Positions 1 through 7,925 of a stretch of DNA of 64,000 nucleotides are shown one piece after another. The notes below the pieces were generated by a model. It worked only from the letters and a program-made list of their open reading frames with translations, was not told the DNA's origin and ran no database searches. Origin of the DNA: Streptomyces sp. NBC_00440 (GTDB taxonomy: Bacteria; Actinomycetota; Actinomycetes; Streptomycetales; Streptomycetaceae); NCBI RefSeq assembly GCF_036014215.1, contig NZ_CP107921.1:3087001-3151000 (forward strand), in the 5' to 3' direction. Positions within the stretch are counted from its first letter, which is position 1. Each line of letters begins with the position of its first letter. A program made the position numbers and the translations under genes.

Positions 1-294
1 ATGGGCGAACCGGCGCCTGCGGACCAGGGCCACCAGCGCGCAGGTGACCAGGGCGAGCGCGGCCCCGGCCAGGAGCCCGATCCTGCGCCCCGTCAGTCCC
101 GGCAGCAGCGCCCCGGCGGCCGCGGCCACCAGCCCCAGCCACCACAGCGGCGCGGCCCCGGCCCGTACCAGCACCGCGACCCTCGCCACGGTCCGCGGCC
201 GGCCCTTCCCGGGCCGCTCCGGCCGCCGGTCCTGACCCTGCCCCTGCGTCTGCTTCCGCACCTGTGTCTGCGTCTGCGCTCTGCCGCGCCCCAC
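1..294 (-). CDS. Membrane protein, N-terminal part only (runs off the left edge)
   Basis: The reading frame enters from the window edge, so only about 98 N-terminal residues are present. I place the start at a GTG (complement of 292-294) because a GGAGGGAG ribosome binding site lies just upstream. The first 45 or so residues are hydrophilic and rich in Gln, Arg and Lys. Two hydrophobic segments follow: one containing PLWWLGLVAAAAGALLPG and one containing LLAGAALALVTCALVALV, which ends in an Arg cluster. This looks like an integral membrane protein with a charged cytoplasmic N-terminus. I do not recognise the family, and the missing C-terminus prevents an assignment. It is transcribed in the same direction as the MurR/RpiR regulator upstream, separated by about 110 bp. 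Confidence 0.6.
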   Translation of the reverse strand, partial: MGRGRAQTQTQVRKQTQGQGQDRRPERPGKGRPRTVARVAVLVRAGAAPLWWLGLVAAAAGALLPGLTGRRIGLLAGAALALVTCALVALVRRRRFAH

Positions 295-405
295 GTCCGT
301 ACTCCCTCCGCACGCCTGCTCCGGACCGAGCGGAGATTAGCGACGGTTTCTGAGTACGCCGTGAGAAGCCCGTGGCCACGCCACGAACAGCCGCTCCACG
401 AACAG

Positions 406-1242
406 CTACTCCACGAACAGCCCCCGCGCCGCCGCCCGTGTGTCGAACTCCTCCAGGCGCGACTGCGCCTCCGGCAGGTCGTCGCACATCGCCTCAAGCA
501 GCACCCGCCCCAGCAGCATCGGCCCGCACACCGTGTCGAAGGCCAGGCCGGTGCCGACGGCCGCGGGGATCAGGATGTCGCTGTGCCGGGCGACCGGCGC
601 GAAGGCCGAGTCGGCGACCGTCACCACGGTCAGCCCGGCCGACTGGGCGTACGCGAGCGCCTCGACCACCTCACGCGGGTGGCGCGGCAGCGCGAAGCAG
701 AGCAGCACCGTGGCCCCCGCCCGTACCGAGGCGTCGATGCGGTCGGCCAGCATCGTGCCGCCCTCGTCGAGCAGCCGGACATCCCGGTGGACCTTGGCGG
801 CGAAGTACGCGAACCCCCTGGCCTGCGAGGAGGCGGCGCGCAGCCCCAGTACCGGCAGCGTCGGGGACTGCGCGAGCAGCCGGCCGGCGCGCTCCACCAG
901 TGAGGGATCGGCCAGTACCTCGGCGAGCCGGCGCAGATTCTCCATCTCGGAGTGGACGGCCTGCTGGTACTCGTTGAGGCTGTCGTCGTCCGCCTCACGT
1001 CCGGCCGGGGCGACCTCCCGCAGGTGCCGGCGCAGCGCCGGGTAGCCGTCGAAGCCGAGCGCCACCGCGAACCGGGTGACGGACGGCTGGCTGACCCCGG
1101 CCAGTTCGGCCAGTTCGACGGAGGAGAGGAAAGGCGCCTCGGCGGCCTGCCGCACCATGCAGTGCGCGATGCGCCGCTGGGTCGGTGTCAGCCGATGCCC
1201 TTCGAAGAGCTGTTGCAGCCGTGCGGCCGGGCTGTCGCTCAT
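406..1242 (-). CDS. MurR/RpiR-family transcriptional regulator
   Basis: About 278 aa. An N-terminal HTH_6 domain covers roughly residues 1-75 (helix-turn-helix around LAELAGVSQPSVTRFAVALG). A C-terminal SIS sugar-isomerase-like domain covers roughly residues 115-260 (LPVLGLRAASSQARGFAYF). In this family the SIS domain usually senses a phosphosugar or related small ligand. I prefer the internal ATG giving MSDSPAARLQ, which has a GAGGGGG ribosome binding site. The ATG at 1284 adds 14 acidic residues but lacks a convincing site. It lies downstream of, and in the same direction as, the MIO-lyase-like gene, so it may control that gene or the osmoprotectant transporter. The target and ligand are not visible from sequence. 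Confidence 0.85.
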   Translation of the reverse strand: MSDSPAARLQQLFEGHRLTPTQRRIAHCMVRQAAEAPFLSSVELAELAGVSQPSVTRFAVALGFDGYPALRRHLREVAPAGREADDDSLNEYQQAVHSEMENLRRLAEVLADPSLVERAGRLLAQSPTLPVLGLRAASSQARGFAYFAAKVHRDVRLLDEGGTMLADRIDASVRAGATVLLCFALPRHPREVVEALAYAQSAGLTVVTVADSAFAPVARHSDILIPAAVGTGLAFDTVCGPMLLGRVLLEAMCDDLPEAQSRLEEFDTRAAARGLFVE

Positions 1243-1280
1243 GCCGTCATCCCCCTCAAGTTCCACATCCAGATCAGAGT

Positions 1281-1428
1281 TCATTGAACCGCCCGCCTCC
1301 CGGGCGCCCGCTCCGGGGCACCGCCCGCGTCGGAGGACCCTCGGAAGCCCCTCGGATGTCCCTCGGCGGCCCCTCAGGTCCCGGACCCTCGGAGGTCATT
1401 GAACCGCCCGGTCCCTCAGAGGTCATGG
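1281..1428. repeat. Three imperfect copies of the lyase gene 3' end
   Basis: A segment around TCATTGAACCGCCCG occurs at about 1282-1296 and again at about 1397-1411. A third, slightly diverged copy (TCATGGAACCGG) covers the last codons of the lyase gene at about 1423-1434. Between them lie several runs of CCCTCGGA-type sequence. The pattern suggests local tandem duplication of the lyase gene 3' end. One copy overlaps the alternative ATG of the regulator at 1284. Confidence 0.6.
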
Positions 1429-2945
1429 AACCGGTCGAGCAGCGCGGCCGCCGTCTCCACGTCGTCGGTGAGCGGCCGGTCCGCGTGGTCCGGGTCGAGC
1501 ACCTCGTCCGCCAGGGCGAAGGCACGGCCGACCGGCAGGTCCGGGTCGATCCGCAGCTCGCGCTGGCGCAACGCCCGTACGGCGGAGACCAGTTCACAGC
1601 CCACGACATAGCGGTACGCGCGTCCGGCCCGCAGCGCCTGCCGGGCCGCGATCGAGGCGAAGCTGGCCTGTTCCTCGACACCGCGGGAGAGGACCGCGTG
1701 CCCGAGCGAGGCCGGCGCGGACAGGGCGCTCAGCTCGCCGAGTGCCGCTCCGGCCGCGTACTCCAGGATCATCACACCCGACGACGCCGCCTCGCCGTCG
1801 GCGAGGAAGGGCCTGAGCCGGGTGAACCCGGGTTCGTTCAGCTCGGAGAGCCGGGAGGTGGAGAGCCGGGCAGTCTGGGTGAGGGCCAGCCTGAAGTGGT
1901 CGAGCGCCAGGGCCAGCTGGGCCATGTAGAAGCCGCCGTGGTGGTAGGCCGCCATGTCCTCCGCGTGGATCAGCGGGTTCTCGGCCGCCGCGTTGATCTC
2001 GACGGCGATGGTGCGTTCCAGCAGGTCGGCCGCGTCCTGGGCGGGTCCGTGGATCTGCGGGACACAGCGGAAGCCGTACGGGTCCTGGATGCGGCCCAGC
2101 GGCGGGGTGGGCCGCTCGGGTGCGCCGAGCAGTCGGCGGCTGCGGGCGGCGACGGCGTACGAGCCGGGGTGCGGACGGGCCGCGTGCACCGGCTCCGCGT
2201 ACGCCTCGAAGGAGCCGTCCACGGCGAGCAGCGACAGCGCGGCCACCACCTGGGTCGCGTCGACCAGTGCGCGCAGCTCGTCGAGTGCGAGCGCGGCCTG
2301 TCCGAGCGTGAGGGCGTTGCTGCTGATCAGGGCGAGTGCGTCGTTGTTGTCGAGGCGCAGCGCGGCGGGCGGCGGGCCGCCCTGCCAGGGATGCTCGCCG
2401 GCCAGCGCGAGGCCCATCTGGGCGAGGGCCGCGATGTCACCGGTCCCGACCGAGCCGAACTCGTTGACGACGGGGTGGGCGCCGGACTCCAGGGCTTCGC
2501 AGAGCGCGGTGACGACGGTGGGCCGCAGTCCGGCCCCTCCGGCGAGCAGCTGGTTGGCGCGTACTGCGAGCATGGCCCTGACCTCTTGGCCCGGCAGCGG
2601 ATCCCCGATGGCCCCGGCGTGCGAGCGCAGCAGCCGCAGCCCGTGGTCGGCGGCTGCGCCGGACGGCACCGACTCGTTACGGTTGGCGCCGACACCGGTG
2701 GAACGGCCGTACACCCGACCCGACGCGGCGAGCTCACGCGCCGCGTCCCACGACTGTTCGGCACGCTTCATCGCCTCGGTACCGGGTACGGGCCTGGCCG
2801 TGCCACGGGCGAGCCGGACCACGTCGGCGACCGGAAGGGACTCACCGTCGAGGACCACGATGCCGGTCGAGGCGCTGCCGGTCCGGGAGCTGCCGGTGGT
2901 CCGGGGGCTGCCGGTCCCGGTATCCACCGTGCGGTACGACATCAT
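1416..2945 (-). CDS. MIO-family (HutH-like) lyase homologue with an altered catalytic triad
   Basis: About 509 aa, the usual length for histidine/phenylalanine ammonia-lyases. Family landmarks are clear: the YGRSTGVGANRN segment (normally YG-NTGFG), GSFEAYAEPVHAARPHPG, QDPYGFRCVPQIHGPAQD, an NAAAENPLI block, and FYMAQLALALDHF. The loop that should contain the Ala-Ser-Gly triad reads GSVGTGDIAALA. It is one residue shorter than the canonical GSVGASGDLAPLA and has Thr where Ser should be. Ser is the residue dehydrated to form the MIO cofactor. The family normally removes ammonia from His, Phe or Tyr. Without the triad, that activity is uncertain, and this is not a standard hutH. The start (ATG ATG) follows an AAAAGGAGG site. 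It is divergent from the ABC transporter operon. Confidence 0.8.
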   Translation of the reverse strand: MMSYRTVDTGTGSPRTTGSSRTGSASTGIVVLDGESLPVADVVRLARGTARPVPGTEAMKRAEQSWDAARELAASGRVYGRSTGVGANRNESVPSGAAADHGLRLLRSHAGAIGDPLPGQEVRAMLAVRANQLLAGGAGLRPTVVTALCEALESGAHPVVNEFGSVGTGDIAALAQMGLALAGEHPWQGGPPPAALRLDNNDALALISSNALTLGQAALALDELRALVDATQVVAALSLLAVDGSFEAYAEPVHAARPHPGSYAVAARSRRLLGAPERPTPPLGRIQDPYGFRCVPQIHGPAQDAADLLERTIAVEINAAAENPLIHAEDMAAYHHGGFYMAQLALALDHFRLALTQTARLSTSRLSELNEPGFTRLRPFLADGEAASSGVMILEYAAGAALGELSALSAPASLGHAVLSRGVEEQASFASIAARQALRAGRAYRYVVGCELVSAVRALRQRELRIDPDLPVGRAFALADEVLDPDHADRPLTDDVETAAALLDRFHDL

Positions 2946-3019
2946 GCGCGAACGCCTCCTTTTCCCGACATTCGGTCTTGCCTCATGGACCGGCACCACC
3001 AGAGTTTCAGCGCAGCCCA

Positions 3020-3065
3020 TTGACAAATTATTCAGACACCGAGAACTCTGCATGACCATATGCAG
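3020..3065. promoter_or_regulatory. Divergent promoter region with a perfect inverted repeat
   Basis: The 138-bp gap between the lyase-like gene and the ABC operon contains TTGACA at 3020-3025, a perfect -35 match for the rightward operon. No good -10 follows at the ideal distance. CTGCAT (3048-3053) and ATGCAG (3060-3065) form a perfect inverted repeat around GACCAT, a plausible operator just upstream of the ATPase start. Which regulator binds is unknown. Confidence 0.4.
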
Positions 3066-3083
3066 CCGGGCAAGGGATGACCG

Positions 3084-4277
3084 ATGATCAAATTCGACTC
3101 CGTGCACAAACGCTTCCCGAACGGCACCACCGCGGTCCACGACCTCAACCTGGACATGCCGGAGGGGCAGATCACGGTCCTCGTCGGATCGTCCGGGTGC
3201 GGCAAGACCACCACTCTCCGCATGATCAACCGCATGGTCGACCCGTCGTCGGGGACGATCCGCCTCGCGGGCAAGGACATCCTCGAAGCGGACGCCGCCG
3301 AGCTGCGGCGCGGCATCGGGTACGTCATCCAGCAGTCCGGGCTCTTCCCGCACCGGACGATCCTGGACAACGTGGCCACCGTCCCGCTGCTCCTCGGCTG
3401 GGGCCGCAAGAAGGCCCGTGCCCGTGCTGCGGAGCTCCTGGAGACGGTCGGGCTGAACGCCGACACCGGCAAGCGCTATCCGCACCAGCTCTCCGGCGGC
3501 CAGCAGCAGCGCGTCGGGGTGGCCCGCGCGCTCGCGGCCGACCCGCCGGTGCTGCTGATGGACGAGCCGTTCGGCGCGGTGGACCCGGTGGTCCGCACCC
3601 AGCTCCAGGACGAGCTGCTGCGGCTCCAGAAGGACCTGAACAAGACCATCGTCTTCGTCACCCACGACATAGACGAGGCCGTCCGGCTCGGCGACCGCAT
3701 CGCGGTCTTCCGTACCGGTGGCCATCTCGTCCAGTGCGCCGAGCCCGCCGAACTGCTCGCCAGGCCCGCCGACGACTTCGTGGCGGACTTCCTGGGCGCC
3801 GAGCGCGGGCTGAAGCTGCTGTCCCTCTCCACCCTCGCGGGGATACCCCAGACCCCTGCCCCGGTCGTCCGCGCCGATGAGCGGATGGATGAGCGAATAT
3901 CCCAGGGGAAGGGCTCGGGCCGCTGGCAGCTGGTGGCATCCGCCGACAACAGGCCGCTCGGCTGGCTCGACACGGACGCCGCACCGGCGGCCGGGACGGC
4001 GGGCGACGCCCCGCTGCTGCCCGTCCGGGCGCTGCGCGACACCGACTCGCTGCTGTCGGCGCTCAACGAGTCCGTCTCGTCCCCGGCCGGTCTGGTGGCC
4101 CGGGTGGACGCCGACGGCGCACTGACCGGCGTCACCTCGCGCGACGCGATACACGACCGTGCGGGCGAGGCCCACACGAGCGCGGGAGCCGCCGGAGACA
4201 CCCCCGCGGCGACCGGCACCACCAACGCCACGGAGACCGGTCCCACCGACGTCACGAAGACCGGTTCCGCCGCATGA
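3084..4277 (+). CDS. Osmoprotectant (glycine betaine/choline-type) ABC transporter ATPase
   Basis: 397 aa, OpuCA/ProV type. Walker A GSSGCGKTT is at residues 35-43, the signature LSGGQQQR near 136, Walker B VLLMDEP near 155, and the H-loop VTHDIDEA near 190. It powers import of quaternary amines or related compatible solutes through the two permeases encoded downstream. After the ATPase core (about residue 240) the C-terminal portion is long and ends in a low-complexity Ala/Thr/Gly-rich tail. Paired CBS domains, common in OpuCA, are not obvious there. Its stop overlaps the next start (ATGA at 4274), a sign of translational coupling. The exact substrate cannot be read from the sequence. Confidence 0.93.
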   Translation: MIKFDSVHKRFPNGTTAVHDLNLDMPEGQITVLVGSSGCGKTTTLRMINRMVDPSSGTIRLAGKDILEADAAELRRGIGYVIQQSGLFPHRTILDNVATVPLLLGWGRKKARARAAELLETVGLNADTGKRYPHQLSGGQQQRVGVARALAADPPVLLMDEPFGAVDPVVRTQLQDELLRLQKDLNKTIVFVTHDIDEAVRLGDRIAVFRTGGHLVQCAEPAELLARPADDFVADFLGAERGLKLLSLSTLAGIPQTPAPVVRADERMDERISQGKGSGRWQLVASADNRPLGWLDTDAAPAAGTAGDAPLLPVRALRDTDSLLSALNESVSSPAGLVARVDADGALTGVTSRDAIHDRAGEAHTSAGAAGDTPAATGTTNATETGPTDVTKTGSAA

Positions 4278-4933
4278 CCGTCGACTGGGGCTGGTTCCCC
4301 GACCACACCGGCGAGATGGCGCACTTGACCGCTGACCATCTCTCCACCGCGGTGCCCGCCGTCCTCATCGGCCTGCTGATCGCGCTCCCGCTGGCGGTCG
4401 TCGCCCACCGGGTACGGGCGCTGCGCGGCTTCGTACTCGGCATCTCCAACATCCTCTACACGATCCCGTCGCTGGCCTTCTTCGTCCTGCTGCTGCCCAT
4501 CACCGGGCTCACCCGGACGACGGCGATCACCGGCCTGACCGCGTACACCCTGGTGGTGCTCGTACGGAACACCGTCGAGGGCCTGGACGCGGTGCCCGCC
4601 AAGGTGCGCGAGGCGTCCACCGCCATGGGCACCCGGCCGCTGCGCACCCTGCTCACCGTGGAACTGCCGCTGGCGCTCCCGGTGATCATGGCCGGTATCC
4701 GGGTCTCCACAGTGATGTCGATCTCGCTGGTGAGCGTCGCCAGCTACATCGGGTACGGCGGCCTCGGCCAGCTCTTCACCGACGGCTTCCAGCGCAACTA
4801 CCCCACCCCGGTCGTCGCCGGAGTGATCCTGACCCTGCTGCTCGCGCTGGTGGCGGACGCGCTGCTCGTCACCGTCCAGTGGCTGTGCACGCCCTGGACC
4901 AGGCAGCGCCATTCCATGAAGAGGGGCGCCTGA
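4274..4933 (+). CDS. Osmoprotectant ABC transporter permease, first subunit
   Basis: 219 aa, OpuCB/ProW type, with about five to six hydrophobic helices. The EAA loop (EASTAMGTRPLRTLLTVELP) docks with the ATPase. It has the short form typical of OpuC/OsmU permeases and no fused binding domain. The start codon overlaps the ATPase stop by 4 bp, and the next permease begins 3 bp after this stop. Together with the second permease it should form the membrane channel of the importer. Confidence 0.92.
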   Translation: MTVDWGWFPDHTGEMAHLTADHLSTAVPAVLIGLLIALPLAVVAHRVRALRGFVLGISNILYTIPSLAFFVLLLPITGLTRTTAITGLTAYTLVVLVRNTVEGLDAVPAKVREASTAMGTRPLRTLLTVELPLALPVIMAGIRVSTVMSISLVSVASYIGYGGLGQLFTDGFQRNYPTPVVAGVILTLLLALVADALLVTVQWLCTPWTRQRHSMKRGA

Positions 4934-4936
4934 CCC

Positions 4937-5608
4937 ATGCTGGAACTCCTCAAGAACCTCGCGTCCTGGCTGACCAGCCCCGCCCAGTGGTCCGGCCAGG
5001 AAGGCATCGCGCACCGGCTGGTCGAGCACCTGCAGTACTCGCTGCTCGCCACCGTCATCGCGGCCGTCATCGCGCTCCCCATCGGAATGCTGATCGGCCA
5101 CACCGGGCGCGGCGCGTTCATCGCGGTCAACCTGGCGTCGTTCGGCCGCGCGCTGCCCACCGTCGGCCTGGTGACCCTGGTCTTCCTCGCGGGCGGGCTC
5201 TCCATCTGGCCGGTGTACGTCTCACTGGTCGCCCTCGCCGTGCCGGTGATCATCACCAACACGTACGCGGGCATGGCCGCCGTCGACCCGGAGGTCAAGG
5301 ACGCGGCGAAGGGGGTGGGGCTCCGCGGCCACCAGGTCCTCTGGCAGGTCGAACTCCCGCTCGCGCTGCCCCTGATCATGACCGGCATCCGGCTGGCGAC
5401 CGTGCAGGTCGTGGCCACCGCCACCATCGCCGCCTATGTCAGCTTCGGCGGCCTGGGCCGGTACGTGTTCGACGGGCTCGCCCAGCGCGACCTGGTACAG
5501 GTGCTCGGCGGTGCGGTGCTGGTCGCCGTCCTGGCCGTCATCGCCGACCTGGCCCTGGGCGGGGTGCAGCGGCTGCTGCTGCGCGGCCGACCCGACACCG
5601 CCCGCTGA
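4937..5608 (+). CDS. Osmoprotectant ABC transporter permease, second subunit
   Basis: 223 aa, OpuCD/ProW type and paralogous to the preceding permease. It shares the EAA-loop pattern (DAAKGVGLRGHQVLWQVELP) and the helix containing SFGGLGRYVFDGLAQRD, which corresponds to SYIGYGGLGQLFTDG in its partner. A two-permease heterodimer is usual for OpuC/Osm-type systems. It is followed 16 bp later by the solute-binding lipoprotein, completing the transporter in the order ATPase, permease, permease, binding protein. Confidence 0.92.
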   Translation: MLELLKNLASWLTSPAQWSGQEGIAHRLVEHLQYSLLATVIAAVIALPIGMLIGHTGRGAFIAVNLASFGRALPTVGLVTLVFLAGGLSIWPVYVSLVALAVPVIITNTYAGMAAVDPEVKDAAKGVGLRGHQVLWQVELPLALPLIMTGIRLATVQVVATATIAAYVSFGGLGRYVFDGLAQRDLVQVLGGAVLVAVLAVIADLALGGVQRLLLRGRPDTAR

Positions 5609-5624
5609 CTTCTGGAGACCCGAG

Positions 5625-6554
5625 ATGAACCGACGTACCGCACTCACCGCCCTGCTGGCCGGCGCATCGGCGCCGATGCTCGCCGCCTGCTCGTCCGGCA
5701 TCACGTCCCTCAACGGAGGTGGCTCCGGCGGCGACGCCGGAAGCAGCTCGGGCGGGCTGGTCATCGGCACCGCCAACTTCACCGAGAACCAGATACTCGG
5801 CTACCTCTACGCGGGGGCGCTCAAGGCCGCGGGCATCAAGTCCACGGTCAAGCCGAACCTGGGCTCCCGTGAGATCATCGTCCCCGCGCTGAAGGGGGGC
5901 GACATCGATCTGCTCCCCGAATACCAGGGCAGTCTGCTGCTCTATCTGAACAAGAAGGCCACCGAGACGGAGGCGGGCGCCATGCAGAACGCGCTGGCCG
6001 CCGTGCTGCCCGCGAGCCTGGAGGTCCTGCCGTACGCGGCGGCCGAGGACCGCGACAGCTTCGCGGTGACCCGTGAGACGGCCGACAAGTACGGACTCAA
6101 GACCCTCGCCGACCTGAAGAAGGCCAACGGCAAGCTGGTGTTCGGCGCGGCGGCCGAGATGCAGAAGCGGGTCGTGGGGGTCGTCGGCCTGAAGGACCAG
6201 TACGGCGTGGAGTTCAAGGAGTTCAAGGCACTGGACTCGTCGGGCCCGCTGGTCAAGGGCGCGCTGAAGAAGGGCGATGTGGATGTCGCCAACGTCTTCA
6301 CCACGGATGTGGATGTCGCGGCGAACCACTGGGTCGTCCTGGAGGACCCGAAGCACCTGGTGCCCGCGCAGCACATCGTCCCGCTGATCGCCGCCCGCAA
6401 GGCGGACGGCAAGGTCCGCAAGGCGCTGGCCCTGCTGGGCAACGCGCTGACGACGGACGAGCTGACGAAGCTGAACAGCCTGGTGGACAAGGACAAGAAG
6501 GACCCGGACCGGGTCGCGGACGCGTGGCTGAAGCAGCACAGGCTGATGGCGTAG
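5625..6554 (+). CDS. Osmoprotectant-binding lipoprotein of the ABC transporter
   Basis: 309 aa, OpuAC/OsmF-type solute-binding protein. The N-terminus has two Arg residues, a hydrophobic stretch and a lipobox LAAC with Cys at residue 22, so it should be lipid-anchored outside the membrane. A Ser/Gly-rich linker leads to the binding domain, starting LVIGTANFTENQILG and containing GDIDLLPEYQGSLL, both typical of the family. It captures the solute and passes it to the two permeases. The ATG was chosen because it directly gives the signal peptide and is preceded by a TGGAGA site. It is the last gene of the four-gene operon, and a strong hairpin follows. Confidence 0.93.
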   Translation: MNRRTALTALLAGASAPMLAACSSGITSLNGGGSGGDAGSSSGGLVIGTANFTENQILGYLYAGALKAAGIKSTVKPNLGSREIIVPALKGGDIDLLPEYQGSLLLYLNKKATETEAGAMQNALAAVLPASLEVLPYAAAEDRDSFAVTRETADKYGLKTLADLKKANGKLVFGAAAEMQKRVVGVVGLKDQYGVEFKEFKALDSSGPLVKGALKKGDVDVANVFTTDVDVAANHWVVLEDPKHLVPAQHIVPLIAARKADGKVRKALALLGNALTTDELTKLNSLVDKDKKDPDRVADAWLKQHRLMA

Positions 6555-6593
6555 CAGGCTGTTGCTGGGGGGGGCCGCCCACGGGCCCCCGGT

Positions 6594-6696
6594 CCTCGAA
6601 CTCCCCCGGACTTCGTACGGAGGGACCCCCAGGACGGGCTTGGTTTTCAAGCCCGCCCTGGTGGCGCCTCCCAGCGGTAGCCGGGGAAGTTCGAGG
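6594..6696. terminator. Nested double hairpin between convergent genes
   Basis: An inner stem pairs 6629-6642 with 6648-6661 (14 bp, one mismatch, GTTTT loop). An outer stem pairs 6594-6609 with 6681-6696 (16 bp, one mismatch). The element separates the transporter operon (plus) from the LacI gene (minus) and could terminate both. The outer arms make it larger than an ordinary intrinsic terminator. Confidence 0.7.
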
Positions 6697-6702
6697 CCAC
6701 AC

Positions 6703-7719
6703 TCAAGCCGGGCCCGGGGGCAGCGCCCCCGCGGCGGACCCGCGCTCCACCAGCCGAGGCGCACACAGAATCCGCTTGCGCCGCACCCGCCGCCCCTCGA
6801 TCGCTGCCACAGCCAGCCGCGCCGCCTCCGCCGCGATCTCCGCGAGGCCCCAGTCCAGGGTCGTCAGCGCGGGCGTCAGGACCCGGGAGACCGGGTGGTC
6901 GTCGAAACCGACCACCGACAGGTCCCGGCCGATCGCCAGGCCCGCTTCGGCGGCCGCCGCGTACACGCCGTACGCGATCGAGTCCGAGAAGCAGAAGACC
7001 GCGGTGGAGCGGCCGCCCACCACCCCGCGCGCGACCCCGGTCGCCTCGCCCAACTCCTGGGCACACGGCACCACTTCGACGTCGAGACCGAGCCGGTCCG
7101 CCGCCTCGCGCACATAGACGTCGGCGGGGCGGTCGGGGGTGCTGGGCCCCGTCGGGGTCAGCACCGTGACGCGCCGGTGCCCGAGCCCGCCCAGATACGC
7201 CAGCACCGCGTCGATCCCGGCGCGGTTGTCGAAGAGCACCTCCCCGGCGGTCCTGGCCTGCTGGAGCGAGTCACCGATGGAGACCACCGGCACCGCCTCG
7301 GCGATCTTCGACCAGCCCTCGGCCGATGGGTCGACCGGTGAGACGAGCAGACCGTCCACCCGCTGGTCGCGGAGCTGCTTGGCGAGGACCAGCTCCCGTG
7401 CGGGATCGCCGCCCGCGTCGAGGATCAGCGCATAGCGGTCACCCGCCAGGAGTTCGCGCCCTATCGCCGCCATCAGCTGCTGCTGCCAGAGGTCCTGGAG
7501 GTCGCCCGCGAGGACGCCGACCATGCTCGTACGGCCGCTGGCGAGGGCGCGGGCGATGGGATCCGCCTCGTACCCCAGCTCGGCCGCGGCCTTGCGGACC
7601 CGCTCCTCGGTCTCCTTGGAGACCTGCTTGCCACGCAGGGCATACGAGACGGCGGCAGTGGAGAGGCCGGTGGCCTCTGCCACCTCGCGGAGGGTGGTGC
7701 GCTTGCTCGGCCTGGCCAT
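6703..7719 (-). CDS. LacI-family transcriptional regulator
   Basis: 338 aa. The N-terminal HTH (TLREVAEATGLSTAAVSYAL) is followed by the hinge helix DPIARALASGRTSMVGVL. A periplasmic-binding-protein-like effector domain includes the DGLLVSP, FCFSDSIAYGVY and SVVGFDDHPVSRVLTPALTT blocks. The start MARPSK was chosen because the HTH begins immediately after it. The gene is divergent from the amidohydrolase/cupin operon. The intergenic region holds an array of TTAACCG repeats that is the obvious operator, so it most likely represses that operon and possibly itself. The inducer is unknown. Confidence 0.92.
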   Translation of the reverse strand: MARPSKRTTLREVAEATGLSTAAVSYALRGKQVSKETEERVRKAAAELGYEADPIARALASGRTSMVGVLAGDLQDLWQQQLMAAIGRELLAGDRYALILDAGGDPARELVLAKQLRDQRVDGLLVSPVDPSAEGWSKIAEAVPVVSIGDSLQQARTAGEVLFDNRAGIDAVLAYLGGLGHRRVTVLTPTGPSTPDRPADVYVREAADRLGLDVEVVPCAQELGEATGVARGVVGGRSTAVFCFSDSIAYGVYAAAAEAGLAIGRDLSVVGFDDHPVSRVLTPALTTLDWGLAEIAAEAARLAVAAIEGRRVRRKRILCAPRLVERGSAAGALPPGPA

Positions 7720-7872
7720 GACGGGAAGCCTACCGGCCACCTCCGACAGTCCGCCGTGCCATTGCGCAGACCCGCGACCGGGTCTTCCCGGCCCCGCCCG
7801 GCCCGACCGGCCCCGGCCCAGCACACCCAGCCATACACCCAGCCTTGACAGCCAGCCTTGACACACCACTCC

Positions 7873-7913
7873 GTTAACCGTTTCACTTAACCGCATCAGT
7901 TAACCGCTTAACG
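7873..7913. promoter_or_regulatory. TTAACCG operator array (likely LacI-family target)
   Basis: TTAACCG occurs three times as a perfect direct repeat at 7874, 7887 and 7900, exactly 13 bp apart. A fourth, shortened copy starts at 7908. The last two form a palindrome, GTTAA-CCGC-TTAAC (7899-7912), with the central CG typical of LacI-family operators. The array ends about 13 bp before the TTG start of the amidohydrolase gene. Confidence 0.7.
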
Positions 7914-7925
7914 CAAAGGTGAATC

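Noticed and set aside
2946..4175. Upstream continuation of the lyase frame antisense to the ABC ATPase
   Set aside because: The frame is open only because of GC bias. The ATPase on the other strand has complete motifs, and the lyase start at 2945 has a strong ribosome binding site.
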